NCBI GenBank assembly: GCA_950097015.1
Contig: CATNEN010000024.1
Location: 5,532,001 to 5,596,000, forward strand
DNA: 64,000 nucleotides
Source: Macrostomum hystrix
Taxonomy: Eukaryota; Platyhelminthes; Macrostomidae
Direction of reading: 5' to 3'
Shown: positions 1 to 11,664 of the stretch, piece after piece
Layout of the letters: each line of letters opens with the position of its first letter
How positions within the stretch are numbered: position 1 is the stretch's first letter
Notes under the pieces: generated by a model
Seen by the model: only the letters and a program-made list of their open reading frames with translations
What the model was told of the DNA's origin: nothing
The model's database searches: none
Program-made: the position numbers and the translations under genes

Positions 1-170
1 CATTTCCTGTGGAATACCATGGATTTTCCGTGGGATTCCCATCATGGATTTTCCATGGGATTCCCATCATGGATTTCCGGTAGATTCCTGTCATGGATTT
101 TATTTTTAGTGGAATTCACTTCACAGATTTTCAGTTAGATTCGAATAATGGATTACCTGTGGGATTACCG
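1..170. repeat. Degenerate ~30-bp minisatellite
   Basis: Units of the form ccatggattttccgtggga followed by ttcccatcat recur about five times with increasing divergence. The array lies just upstream of the first GC-rich exon and is probably intronic or 5' flanking. Confidence 0.75.
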
Positions 171-338
171 ACACGTGGAACTCAAAGGCGTTACTTCGGG
201 ATTACCTTTAACGGAAACTTTAGAGAAGATTTTTCTCGTAAAAAAAGAGAAATAAAAAAATAATATATATGACAAATAAAAGACAAAGACGACACCAGAA
301 AAGTGCACTTTAACATTTCAACCACGCCTGATACTCAG

Positions 339-1057
339 GTGTCCTGGGAGCAGCGGCCGTCCTGCCGGCGGCTGCTGCAGAGCGGGCTGGTCAGGCGCCA
401 CCTGGCCCAGTTTCGCAGCCTGGCCGAGGAGAACGCCGAGGAGCGTGGCGCCAGTCGGGCTAGCGGTGGTCGGGGCGGCTCCGCCTCGCCGTCCGAGTCG
501 CCTCAGCACCGCGGCGGCCGCGGCGGTGGCATCACGGAGCGGCCAATGTCGCGAATGTCGCGCATCCAGACGCCCCGGCCGAGGCCGCGCTGGTCGGCGG
601 CTGCGGCTGGATCGAACGCGACAGGTGGCGGCTCCGCGGCTCCCGAGGAAACCGACGATCTTGAAGACCTCATCGACATGCGCGACAACGGCAGCAGCTC
701 CGAGGACTCTGACACCGACACCGACGAGGATGTTGATGTCGGCGTGGACAGATCCAGCGGTCGAGGACGCGATCATCGCGGGCGTCGCTATGACGACAAC
801 GTGGACGTCGACGAAGAGGACGAGAGCACCAGCAGCGACGAGGAGGAGTGCGCGGACACCGAGGACTGGGCTCTGGTGCTGGAGGAGGCCAGGCGGGCGG
901 TTGAAGACGGCCAGACCGCCGCCGCCGCGGCCGCAGTCAGCGCTCCGGTGGGCTGCTACGACCCCGAGGCCGACTGTCTGTTTGACGCCTTCGGTATCGA
1001 CGGCAGCTGCGTTGACAAGGCTGGCAGGCACGTGTGCGCTGACTACCTCAAGAGCAT
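339..1057 (+). CDS. Internal exon of an unrecognised acidic, low-complexity protein
   Basis: A GC-rich open segment flanked by AT-rich sequence. It starts after a plausible acceptor (tactcag, ending at 338) in phase 0 and ends at a strong donor (gtgagt from 1058) in phase 2, so it is an internal exon of about 239 codons. No ATG is visible near the start; the open frame upstream of 339 has no credible initiator. The predicted protein begins with a basic stretch (CRRLLQSGLVRRHLAQF), continues through Arg/Gly/Ser-rich sequence, then a strongly acidic Asp/Glu/Ser run, and ends with a more structured segment (EDWALVLEEARRAV, then a Cys-containing end around CYDPEADCLFDAFGIDGSC). I do not recognise the family. 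No matching next exon was found; the Orai exon downstream has the wrong phase to be its continuation. The long open frame on the opposite strand is judged a GC-driven shadow. Confidence 0.5.
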
Positions 1058-1779
1058 GTGAGTGAACACATCGATTCCATATCACATTTCGCATTCTAGC
1101 CTCGAGCTATGAGCTCAAGTCAAAAATATTTCCCATGAGAAAAGACAATTAATTCACTTGGTGCTAAAGACAATATTAAAAATAGACAATATTTCACGAA
1201 AACTCCATTCTCATAGACTATTCCACTTTGCTTCACCGATACCAATTGACCCCTTTTAGATTCGACAAGGGCAGCCGAAAGGGCTAAATAACACTAGGCG
1301 CGACGTTTCTACGAATTCAGTTGAACAGAACAGACAGCTTGTTTCACAGCTTTAAATGCCTTTTTATTCATCTGAAGTCTGTACAATCGTTAGTTAATCA
1401 TATGAATATTGCATAGTGCCTGTCACTTAAACTATGGATGTTTCGCTCTAGAATGTCCGCGTTTTTTGTTACAAAAAATATTGCCTTTTTCATCATCTCT
1501 TTTTCTCTCCTGCTCCGTGGCTTACTACTTGCAGTAGAATGGCAGTGCCTATGGTCTATGGGAGCCGGACAATTTAACTGTTTGTCAGTCCGCATTGAAA
1601 ATTTTTTTGCCTTAATTCTTATTTGGCTCTATGCACTTTCGCTTATAATCTTACCTGTAGGATATCGATGTCATGTACTTGGTAATCATTTTGACTTATA
1701 TTTGACTTAACTAGCTGTTTATTGCATATGAAGTATTTTCTATAGGAAGACTCTTAATTTCAAACATTCCTTTACTTTT
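1058..1779. other. AT-rich intronic or intergenic stretch
   Basis: Sequence downstream of the donor at 1058. Short open frames near 1400-1710 lack GC enrichment and family resemblance. No gene supported. Confidence 0.5.
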
Positions 1780-2830
1780 TAGACAACCACCTCACTCCCC
1801 GCCTTTTAGACACCCATCGCACTCCCTGTTTATTTTTAGAAATTCACACCTCACTCCCTCTTTTTGGCCAGCTATCCCCTGCCTTTTTAGACAGCCACCC
1901 TCTCCCTGTCTTTTTAGACAGCCACCCTCTCCGTGTCTTTTTAGACAGCCACCCCACTCCCCGTCTTTTTAGACAGCCACCCTCTCCCTGTCTTTTTAGA
2001 CAGCCACCCCACTCCCTGTCTTTTTAGACAGCCACCCCACTCCCTTTCTTTTAAGACAGCCACCCCACTCCCCTGCCTTTTTAGACAGCCACCCTCTCCC
2101 TGTCTTTTTAGACAGCCACCCCACTCCCTGCCTTTTTAGACAGCCACCCCACTCCCTTCCTATTTAGACAGCCACCCCACTCCCTTCCTATTTAGACAGC
2201 CACCCCACTCCCTGCCTTTTTAGACATCTACCCCACTCCCTTCCTATTTAGACAGCCACCCCACTCCCTGCCTTTTTAGACAGCCACCCACTCCCTTCCT
2301 ATTTAGACAGCCACCCCACTCCCTTCCTATTTAGACATCCACCCCACTCCCTGCCTGTTTAGACAGCCACCCCTCTCCCTGTTTTTTTAGACAGCCTCCC
2401 TCTCTCTGCCTTTTTAGACAGCCACCCCACTCCCTTCCTATTTAGACAGCCACCCCACTCCCTGCCTTTTTAGACAGCCACCCCACTCCCTTCCTATTTA
2501 GACATCCACCCCACTCCCTGCCTGTTTAGACAGCCACCCCTCTCCCTGTTTTTTTAGACAGCCTCCCTCTCTCTGCCTTTTTAGACAGCCACCCCACTCC
2601 CTTCCTATTTAGACAGCCACCCCACTCCCTTCCTATTTAGACAGCCACCCCACTCCCTTCCTATTTAGACAGCCACCCCACTCCCTTCCTATTTAGACAG
2701 CCACCCCACTCCCTGCCTTTTTAGACAGCCACCCCACTCCCTTCCTATTTAGACAGCCACCCCACTCCCTTCCTATTTAGACATCCACCCACTCCCTGCC
2801 TGTTTAGAAAACCACATCACTTCCCGCCTT
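1780..2830. repeat. 28-bp minisatellite, about 36 units
   Basis: Near-uniform repetition of tttttagacagccacccc followed by actccctgcc or a variant (cttcctat replacing ctgccttt). The spacing is about 28 bp with occasional unit-length changes. The variants are interleaved, and a stretch around 2340-2420 recurs around 2500-2590, which suggests local segmental duplication. Most likely intronic. Confidence 0.9.
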
Positions 2831-3855
2831 TTCAGATTGCCACACACATCATTCTCCATTTTTCTGACCCCGACACCTTAACATTTTTTGAACATCCGAA
2901 AAATTCTCTTCAGCGCCTTTAGAATCAATGTTTCTTCTTATTTAATAGCGGGTGCTGGAAGTAGGCATTAAATGTAATTATCTTCTTTACAGCGCTTCAT
3001 TCACAGCTATAATTCATTGCGCTATTAAGCAACGTGTCGATTTTCATATTTACTAAATCAGTGTTTTTGCAGACTCCCATTTTCTCTCGGGTGTAGACTG
3101 TATCACCCAACAACTCTCATAAATTATATATATATATGCTTTGCTCTCTCTGTCTCCGTCCACTGTTTTTTGCGTTGTCCGGTAAGCGCGGCATTCTCCT
3201 CACATTCCGATCCGCGAGATCTTGTCCGTCCTAAACCGAATTGTTTATCTCTACAGCTTAGAGTCTATCTTTGTGTATTTCTGTACCAAATATCCTTGTT
3301 TTCTTAGCTTTCATCTATATTGCATAGTCGGATTAGACCCTATTTGAAATCCTTGTACATATCTAGCATTAGCTTTAGTGTGTTTGTATTACTTGGCGCA
3401 ATTGGGAGAGAACACGTGCTTAATGTTTCAGTAAGCACAGCCTCTTGTGTCGTGTTAAACTATGTTAAACTAGATTCTATTATTTCTTTCAGTGTTAGAA
3501 ATCTATAGATATTTATTTGCTTAACTATCTGTATGTGCAAAAACATTTATATGCTTTACTGTTCTAGAAATTGATTATCTCGATCAATTCGCTTGTTATT
3601 GTAGTTGAACACTTTGTGTGTAAGAGCATCATATAGAGAATTAATGCATTCATATGCGGCAATTACTGATTGATTAGGTTACTGTATGGGCGCAAATTAA
3701 TATTACTTTTTAGATTATTTTATAAGCAAGTCAGCAGGATTGTTTCCTTGATCCTTAGATTCGAGTCTTTTGTTTGACATATAAATCCCTTCTTAAGTCC
3801 CACTTGAGTGCCCATCTCACTCTCAGATAACTTATCACATAACTTAAATTGATGC
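2831..3855. other. AT-rich non-coding stretch
   Basis: No GC-rich open frame. A short (TA)n run near 3127-3137 and a pyrimidine-rich patch follow the minisatellite. Nothing else recognised. Confidence 0.45.
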
Positions 3856-3859
3856 CTCA

Positions 3860-4040
3860 TTCTTTTCCTTCCGACACCCACCCCACTCCGCATTTCCCAG
3901 ACCAACTCACACCCTGCCCCGCTGACACCCACCCCACTCTGAACCCTGCCCCGTTGACACCCACCCCACTCCACAACCTGCCCCGCTGCCACCCACCCCA
4001 CTCTGAATCCTTCCCTGTTGACACCCACCCCAACTCATAT
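3860..4040. repeat. ~30-bp C-rich minisatellite
   Basis: Five to six copies of gacacccaccccactctgaa with ctgccccgct spacers. The composition resembles the 1780-2830 array (shared cacccaccccactcc), so the two may be related by descent. Confidence 0.8.
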
Positions 4041-4445
4041 CTTACTGCCCCTACTTATACCTACCTACGCATACCTATCTGTCATTTCGTTTGAGGAAAG
4101 AAGTTCAATTTTTCAGTGCCGCCACTCTAGTAATTCAGACAGAAGTCGTGCAGAGTTATAAGATGTAGCTGCGATGTGTCATAATTCTGTCACCAATGAT
4201 AAAATATTGCCGTCGACTTCGCATTACATAGCTCAGCAGCTATTTTGCAATGAATGCGGAATAACTTGGCCTTTTATTTACTTAACCATTTATCTATTAT
4301 CGATTCAAACAAATAAATTAGATTTATTGATATTTAATCGGAATCCTTAATGAAATAAGCATACTGCCTTTTTTCAAACAATTCAGCCATTCTTCTATTA
4401 AAATACCCTTCCTGAATTCTAAAGCGTTATTCTGGACATTAATAT
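4041..4445. other. AT-rich non-coding stretch
   Basis: No coding signal seen; sequence lies between two minisatellites upstream of the Orai exon. Confidence 0.4.
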
Positions 4446-4449
4446 ATTC

Positions 4450-4745
4450 TAAGGGGGGGCAATGAATAAATAAGGCAGGTAGAGATGAGACTGGGTTTTG
4501 AAACAGGGAGAGATGAGACTGGGTTTTGAAACAGGGAGAGATGAGGCCGGGAGAGATGAGACAAGGAGAGATGAAACAGGAAGAGATGTGACAGGAATGA
4601 GGTGAGACAAGGAGAGAGATAAGACAGGGGAGAGATGTGACAGGGGGATATGAGGCAGGGAGAGATGTGAAATGAGAGAAATAAGATAGGGGAGAAATGA
4701 GCAGCGGATAGATGCTACAGTAGAAAGATGAGACAGGTGGAGCAC
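4450..4745. repeat. Purine-rich minisatellite (agagatgagacagg type)
   Basis: Starts with 28-bp units (agagatgagactgggttttg + aaacaggg) and degenerates into ~15-16 bp units of agagatgagacaggg. Its core is the reverse complement of the core in the Orai intron array. Confidence 0.8.
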
Positions 4746-4814
4746 GCATTAAGAGGGGGGCCGGATGGAGCATGGAGTGCAGCATCAATTTCTCCAGTCA
4801 AACAGGACACATTC

Positions 4815-6100
4815 ATGGCATATAAAACTGTGATGTTTTCAGCAAACGGCCTGTTCCACATCAGAGGCATGTCCGCCTGTAGCAGCAGATCTTCACAATG
4901 CGCCCAATTGCAGGACGAATCTGACGAGGATGAAAACGCTGAAGTCCATACCCAGCAACAAGCCGATGAAGCCGACGAAGCTGCGGCGGCAACAGCTGCG
5001 GCTGTGCTCGACACCGGCGACAGTAGTCGAAGGTACCGCGGCAAGCCACTGACAGTGAAGGACGTGCTGTCCTGGCGGCGGCTGCAGCTGAGCCGCGCAA
5101 AGCTGAAAGCCAGCAGCCGAACCTCGGCACTGCTATCCGGCTTCGCGATTGTCGCCATGGTTGAACTGGAGATCTCCGGCGGCGTTGGCAGCGGAAGCAG
5201 TTCGGCCAGCTCCGTGCCCAGCTGGCTGCTGGTGCTGTTCGCCGCCTCAGCGGCCCTACTGATCGCTGTACACATGCTGGCGCTGATGATCAGCACCTGC
5301 CTGCTGCCCAACCTGCAGACTGTCAGCGAACACGATGCCAGGTTGGCGCTTTTTAAGGTGTCTTATCAGTCCCCAGTGTCGTCTCATCCGTGTCTTATCT
5401 CTCCCCTGTGCTATCTCATCCGTGTCTTATCTCTCCCCTGTGTCATCTCACCCGTGTCTTATCTCTCCCCTGTGCTATCTCATCCGTGTCTTAACTCTCC
5501 CCTGTGCTATCTCATCCGTGTCTTATCTCTCCCCTGTGTCATCTCACCCGTGTCTTATCTCTCCCCTGTGCTATCTCATCCGTGTCTTATCTCTCCCCTG
5601 TGCTATCTCATCCGTGTCTTATCTCTCCCCTGTGCTATCTCATCCGTGTCTTATCTCTCCGCTGTGTCTTCTTCTCTGTGTCCTATCTTTCCTCTGTGTC
5701 TTCTTGTCTGTGTCTTATCTCTCTGCTGTGTCGTCGTATCTGTGTCTTATCTCTCCAGATTTTCTAGATTGTCTTATTTTCCAGAACAATCCGTAATTCT
5801 CCGCACGACAAGATGAGGTTCTACATTGAGACATCCTGGATCTTCAGCACCGGCCTTGGTATCCTGCTATTCCTTGTAGTTGTTGTGCTGCAAACCTGGG
5901 TGAAGTTCTATTCAATATCAAAGGCTGCGGCCATAGCTGCCACAGCCATCATCGCCCCGGTGGTGGTCGTGTTCGCCGTGTTCGCCCTGGTGTTTTATCA
6001 CCAGCTGACGCTGCACAAATTCCGCCGCGCTGCCCACATGGTTGAGCGGCTACAAATGGATTTTCGCACCTTCGAAGCAGCCGATGTCAAAATTGTTTAA
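4815..6100 (+). CDS. Orai: Orai store-operated calcium channel subunit
   Basis: Plasma-membrane pore subunit of the calcium-release-activated channel, gated by STIM after ER store depletion. Proposed exons are 4815-5341 and 5785-6100 (280 aa), joined at a phase-2 intron (donor gttggc, acceptor tattttccag), which restores the conserved NSPHDKM linker. Family signatures are clear: [17 protein letters not shown], then TM1 GFAIVAMVE with the selectivity-filter Glu and upstream Arg, TM2 [12 protein letters not shown] with its conserved His, TM3 [11 protein letters not shown], and TM4 with its Pro (IIAPVVVVF). The start is uncertain: an ATG at 4728 lies inside repeats and an acceptor at 4797 is possible, so an upstream exon may exist. 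Oddities: the TM3 glutamate (E190 in human Orai1) is Val here, the first extracellular loop has no acidic residues, and the intron is almost wholly a tandem repeat. The family call is very secure. Confidence 0.93.
5360..5760. repeat. Intronic 32-bp minisatellite inside Orai
   Basis: About twelve units of ctcatccgtgtcttatctct followed by cccctgtgctat fill the 443-bp Orai intron between donor and acceptor. The array is open in several frames, which produces spurious ORFs. Confidence 0.92.
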
Positions 6101-6250
6101 CATCCTCTACTCTTGATGTGCATAGTCTGCCATGAAGCTTATATAGGTCCTGCGTGAAATCACTGTCTATGGCCAAACCTAAATATGATTTTTTTGTTGG
6201 TTAATTAGTAGAAAGACCCTGGGGAAAGACCTTGAAGGGTATTTCAAGTA

Positions 6251-6401
6251 TTAGATCATGGATGTTTAATGCGCATTCTAGGGTTAGACGTATCTCTCGG
6301 CCACACTTAATGGTCCTCGGCTCGCTTCGCTCGCCTCGTGACCATCAAATGCAGCCTCGGAATTTTTACCATAGAATGCACATTAAACTACCGTGATCTT
6401 A
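6251..6401. mobile_element. 151-bp palindromic MITE-like element
   Basis: The left end (ttagatcatggatgtttaat, from 6251) and the reverse complement of the right end (taagatcacggtagtttaat, ending at 6401) match over about 34 bp with a few mismatches. The interior also contains partly inverted ggtcctcgg / ccatcaaat segments. No coding capacity. The flanks show only TA/TTA-like similarity. Confidence 0.55.
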
Positions 6402-7024
6402 TATGAAATTCGAATTGCTTATTTTTGTTTTGTTTTGCATAATTTCCTTTTGAGCCGCGCCGAATACGGTGCAGCCATCGGGAGTGTCGGGGCAAAGCCT
6501 CCAACATTGGAACCATAGACAAATTTTCCATAAATTTAAGACAGTATTAGCTAGACGAAATCCGAATTACTTTCTTTTGTAGCTTTCTCTTAAACCACAC
6601 CGCGATGGAAGAAGAATTTGATAGCGACAATACTGTCTATTACTGACCACGGTGTCAAGTCTATCATCATTGATCGAGCTAAAATCGAAATTCAGTTTCA
6701 GTGAGTTTGTGAAACGTTTAATGCACTGCCTATTATTGAAAGAAACTAAATATGTTTCCTATATAATCCTACCAATTGTCTATAGTTTTGCTAGAAAATT
6801 GTCTTTTTGTTGCTTCGTTAAACAGCATATAATTCCTGTTATTTTTTTTGCATTTAAATAGACTATTTAGTTCTGTTTAGTCTATGGTTCAAACTGCTTT
6901 CATTTCGGGACCATCAAATGATTTGATGGTCCTTGAATTATAGCACTTTAGGCCATAGACTAGGCGTTCCTGGCAAAGAATGAGCCCAATAACTGTCAAT
7001 AAAATAAGCAGTCGGATTTTATAT
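6402..7024. other. AT-rich flank, nothing coding seen
   Basis: No GC-rich exon. Contains the short perfect-arm hairpin listed separately. Confidence 0.4.
6908..6932. repeat. 25-nt palindrome (12-bp arms)
   Basis: ggaccatcaaat, one central base, atttgatggtcc. The arm sequence accatcaaat also occurs inside the element at 6251-6401, so this is probably a remnant of a related element. Confidence 0.7.
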
Positions 7025-7445
7025 ACCCGCTACTTACTTCACGATGGCTCCCAAACCGTCCGAGTCAGCATCGTCGAGTTATTCAGCGATTCAGGGTCGA
7101 AGACCCTTAGGTCAAAGACAACTACGAGCTAACATAGCTGTGTATAAACCTGTATGGCGAATTCATATTAGTTAAAAAAATAAAATAATATTAATTTTAT
7201 CAATCAAAAATCGTCAACACTAATAGCCGTCATGATTATATGTTGAAATTTGTAAGCAGAACATTTATGTACATATTGATTGTTTTTGCCACCAGACACC
7301 CCGGACGAGAATCGTTGAATATCTTGATGATGCCGATGTTTCGTGATTCTGGAAGTAGTTTCATCGGATTGACCGGCAATTTTTAGCGCATGTTCTTGAT
7401 TTTCATGGCCATTGGTTGAATATTTTTCGAGATACAGAAAAAAGA
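7025..7445. repeat. Dispersed repeat C, copy 1
   Basis: Shares two collinear blocks with 37163-37420. One is the segment around cagcatcgtcg and attcagcgatt. The other is tcgttgaatatcttgatgat through gattttcatggccattggtt and gagatacagaaa. Estimated identity in the blocks is about 75-80 percent by eye. Confidence 0.65.
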
Positions 7446-8685
7446 AAAAATGCGGGCATTTGAAATATTTCTGTTTATGAGTGCGTGGTTGTTGTTTCCT
7501 AGAATTACAGCCAAGGGCTTGTGGTTGGGAGTTCGATTCACAGCCTCGAGGGAAACAATCAATTTGTGCTCCTTGAGAATTAGTTCACCCAATTGTAAAA
7601 TGGACATTTGCGTTGATTAGGGTCGAAATTCTGTTGTGCTACAGCTGCGGCTGTGTTACTGGCTGTACGTTCCCATCAATGACTTATTGCGACACTATAG
7701 CTGTACTTTCCAGGTGAATTAAAATGCAATGCACTTGTACAGTGCTTTAAATTGGGCAGTTTCCTATTTGATGCATTATTCAGGTAGGATTCTAGGTACC
7801 GGAGCATTAAAAACTATATTAACCATGCAGTTTTATTTGTAAAAAAGTTAGCAGGAAGTATACATTTTTAACGCTATTTAACAACAGTGGTACTATCCAT
7901 TTATACTCTGCAAGTCTTTTGGTTACTTGTGCAATTGTTTTATCTCTGTCACTGGTCTTCCCTGAGGTCAGCAAGTATTATAAAAAGTTTTTTAATATAT
8001 ATTTGTTACTTTGATTTTGAATTGAACAATGCTTCAATTTTATGCTATTAAGATACTTGTCCTTGTCAACTCTGCTTTTCAAATGAAATAAAAGGCAAAA
8101 AACTATTTATTATATTAAGCTGATCTGAATATTGCCGATTAGCAGGCCTACTATATGAATGAAAATATCTTCGGTATATTATTCTACCATCCTGTATTGT
8201 ATATGAAATAGTTTTTTATTAATAATGAAATCTAAAACAGACAACAGGAAGCATTGAAAAATCGTTACACGCACCACATATTACAAACAAGAGAAGTCAT
8301 TAGTTGGAAATGGCACTGACACAACAGTCAGATTAAATTATCGATTAGTAGAAACATAGGGTGTACATTAATTACGCAATACCTGATTAACTGTGGGCGA
8401 ATGCAAAAATAACATTGTAGCAAAACAATATGCCATGCATGTAATTGTAGCTATAAAACCTAACTAAATTCTCAAATAGAAGCGACAGGTTTGCACTCGA
8501 AGTAAATCAATGCAGTTCCTACGAGGAACAACACATTAATATCTTTATCGGTATTATCCATTCAAGTCCGCCATTACTAGAAAACTATCGTCCCTTTTAA
8601 AAACATTTAATAAAAAAATGTTTCAAAAACATTTTTAGAGCCGAATTAACTTGCTTTTCGAAAAGTCATTCCAACATACAAATCG
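7446..8685. other. AT-rich non-coding stretch
   Basis: No coding signal or recognised repeat. Confidence 0.4.
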
Positions 8686-8689
8686 TTTA

Positions 8690-9230
8690 ACAGAATATTT
8701 TTTTTCTAGAAAAATAGATTTCGTAAACTTGTTTCCTTGAAAAAAATCGATTTCCTGAACATGTTTCCTGGAAAAATAGATTTCCTGAACTTGTTTCCAT
8801 CAAAAATTAGACTTCCTAAACATTTTTCCTAGAAAACTAAATTTCCCGAACTTGTTTCCTAGAAAGAATAGATTTTCTAAACTTGTTTCTTAGAAATAAA
8901 GATTTCCTGATCATATTTCCTAGAAAAAGAGATATTCTGAACTTGTTTCCTAGAAAAATAGATTTCCAGAACTTGTTTCCATAAAAAATTTGACTTCCTG
9001 AACATTTTTCCTAGAAAACTAAATTTCCCGAACTTGTTTCCCTGAAAGAATAGATTTTCTAAACTTGTTTCTTAGAAATAAAGATTTCCTGATCATATTT
9101 CCTAGAAAAAGAGATATTCTGAACTTGTTTCCTAGAAAGAGAGAATTTCTGAACTTGTTTCCTAGAGAAAATTGATTTTCTGAGCATGTTTCCTAGAAAC
9201 ACATAATTTTATAATTTGTTTCTTGAAATA
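8690..9230. repeat. Diverged ~30-bp AT-rich minisatellite
   Basis: About 18 units of gatttcctgaacttgtttcc + tagaaaaata. A ~120-bp block around 8810-8940 recurs at 8995-9120 almost unchanged, showing block duplication on top of unit duplication. Confidence 0.85.
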
Positions 9231-10050
9231 ATTAAATATAATAACAAACTTTTCAAAGCGAAGAAGGTGCCTGAGATAATTTAATTTCATACTCAAATAT
9301 ATAAAATGAAGGCATAATCAGTTAATCCCGTTAGTATCATGTCCTTAGATTTGATTTCTAGTTTGAACGCTGGGACTCTACAATTGACCCATTTTACAGC
9401 TAGCTAGTTATTAGAGCTAAGCACAAGAAAAAAGAGAGAGAGAGCAGAATAATTACATTATACAAAATAGCGGTTCGCAATATTTTACTGGCTATAAGTA
9501 GTATGTATATATGTGCGTTCTAGAAAATAAAGTTTGCTGAAAAAAGTAGATAGAAATATTGTGTATAATTTGGCTGCACCAGAAGAAGCAAATGATTTTT
9601 TAATTCGCAAGCACGTTTTAGTGGCAATTTAGCAGATAAATCAATAAGAAGCATACATTTCTAGAGGGCTTTTGCACTTTGCAGCAATTGAAATGCGTTT
9701 AGCAACAAACGAACAGACAAGCCAAGTCCTATTAACTATTCACTTAAACAGAAATGAAAATCTTATGAATTTTGGCAAGCGATGACAAACAGAAATGATT
9801 AGTTTTAATGTACTCTAAGAAATGAACAAAACCATTTGGCGAGCACGAAACCTGTAATTAATATTTCTGTACTTAACAAACCTGTAGTGCAATAAAAATA
9901 GTTTCAAAAGTAAAAAAATACAGATATTAACATGTAGTGTATTGACCAATAATTAAAATCAATTAAATACAACCGACTAGAATGACAGAAATGATCCAAT
10001 TACAGCGCCAATACATTTATCATCTTCCGTGCTTTGTGAATTACAAACCT
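9231..10050. other. AT-rich non-coding stretch
   Basis: Contains a short GA microsatellite near 9433-9443. No gene seen. Confidence 0.4.
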
Positions 10051-10059
10051 AAAATATCA

Positions 10060-11565
10060 GTGAATTGTCGAGGACCAAACTAAAAGACTCGTTAATGGTC
10101 TAGGACCTAACTAAGATATCAGTGTACGGCCTAGAACCTCACTAAATAAAGGATTATTTAATGGTCGAGGATCCGTGAATGGTCTAGAGCCTCACTAAGA
10201 TATCCGTGAATGGTCTAGAACCTCACTAAGATATCCGTGAATGGTCTAGAACCTCACTAAGATATCCGTGAATGGTCTAGAACCTCACTAAGATATCCGT
10301 GAATGGTCTAGAACCTCACTAAGATATCCGTGAATGGTCTAGAGCCTCACTAAGATATCCGTGAATGGTCTAGAACCTCACTAAGATATCCGTGAATGGT
10401 CTAGAACCTCACTAAGATATCCGTGAATGGTCTAGAACCTCACTAAGATATCCGTGAATGGTCTAGAGCCTCACTAAGATATCCGTGAATGGTCTAGAAC
10501 CTCACTAAGATATCCGTGAATGGTCTAGAACCTCACTAAGATATCCGTGAATGGTCTAGAACCTCACTAAGATATCCTTGAATGGTCTAGAACCTCACTA
10601 AGATATCCGTGAATGGTCTAGAACCTCACTAAGATATCCGTGAATGGTCTAGAACCTCACTAAGATATCCGTGAATGGTCTAGAACCTCACTAAGATATC
10701 CGTGAATGGTCTAGAGCCTCACTAAGATATCCGTGAATGGTCTAGAACCTCACTAAGATATCCGTGAATGGTCTAGAACCTCACTAAGATATCCGTGAAT
10801 GGTCTAGAACCTCACTAAGATATCCGTGAATGGTCTAGAACCTCACTAAGATATCCGTGAATGGTCTAGAACCTCATTAAGATATCCGTGAATGGTCTAG
10901 AACCTCACTAAGATATCCGTGAATGGTCTAGAACCTCACTAAGATATTCGTGAATGGTCTAGAACCTCACTAAGATATCTGTGACAGGTCTTTTTAGTGA
11001 GGTTCTGAGAGTCTAGAACCTCACTAAGATATCTGTGACAGGTCTAGAACCTCACTAAGATATCCGTGAATGGTCTAGAACCTCACTAAGATATCCGTGA
11101 ATGGTCTAGAACCTCACTAAGATATCCGTGAATGGTCTAGAGCCTCACTAAGATATCCGTGAATGGTCTAGAGCCTCACTAAGATATCTGTGACAGGTCT
11201 AGAACCTCACTAAGATATCTGTGACAGGTCTAGAACCTCACTAAGATATCTGTGACAGGTCTAGAACCTCACTAAGATATCAGTGAATTGTCTAGAACCT
11301 CACTAAGATATCCGTGAATTGTCTAGAACCTCACTAAGATATCCGTGAATGGTCTAGAACCTCACTAAGATATCTGTGAATTGTCTAGAACCTCACTAAG
11401 ATATCCGTGAATGGTCTAGAACCTCACTAAGATATCTGTGACAGGTCTAGAACCTCACTAAGATATCCGTGAATGGTCTAGAACCTCACTAAGATATCTG
11501 TGACAGGTCTAGAACCTCACTAAGATATCCGTGAATGGTCTAGAACCTCACTAGGACGTTAGTTA
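10060..11565. repeat. 31-bp minisatellite downstream of ACAP
   Basis: More than 40 units of gatatccgtgaatggtctag + aacctcactaa, degenerating at the left edge. Variants are cctcac preceded by gag or gaa, and tgtgacagg replacing cgtgaatgg in the right third. One unit boundary carries a small inversion (10994-11027). The array ends about 100 bp past the ACAP stop codon, so it probably contributes to or follows the 3' UTR. Confidence 0.95.
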
Positions 11566-11664
11566 ATGGTGGAGAAAAAGACTCAAGGGTCCACAAGTTC
11601 CCACATAACAATCTATAAGCGCCACTATCTATCGCTGGTGTTAATAAGCAGAGAAGCAGCAGAT

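Noticed and set aside
318..1094. 258-aa minus-strand ORF opposite the first exon
   Set aside because: GC-rich shadow; the plus strand has matching splice sites and the minus frame has no convincing signals.
1398..1710. Short ORFs on both strands with hydrophobic content
   Set aside because: AT-rich composition like intronic DNA here, no splice or start context, no conservation recognised.
10060..11565. CRISPR-like regular repeat array
   Set aside because: Repeats are contiguous head-to-tail with no unique spacers, the context is eukaryotic and no cas genes are present.
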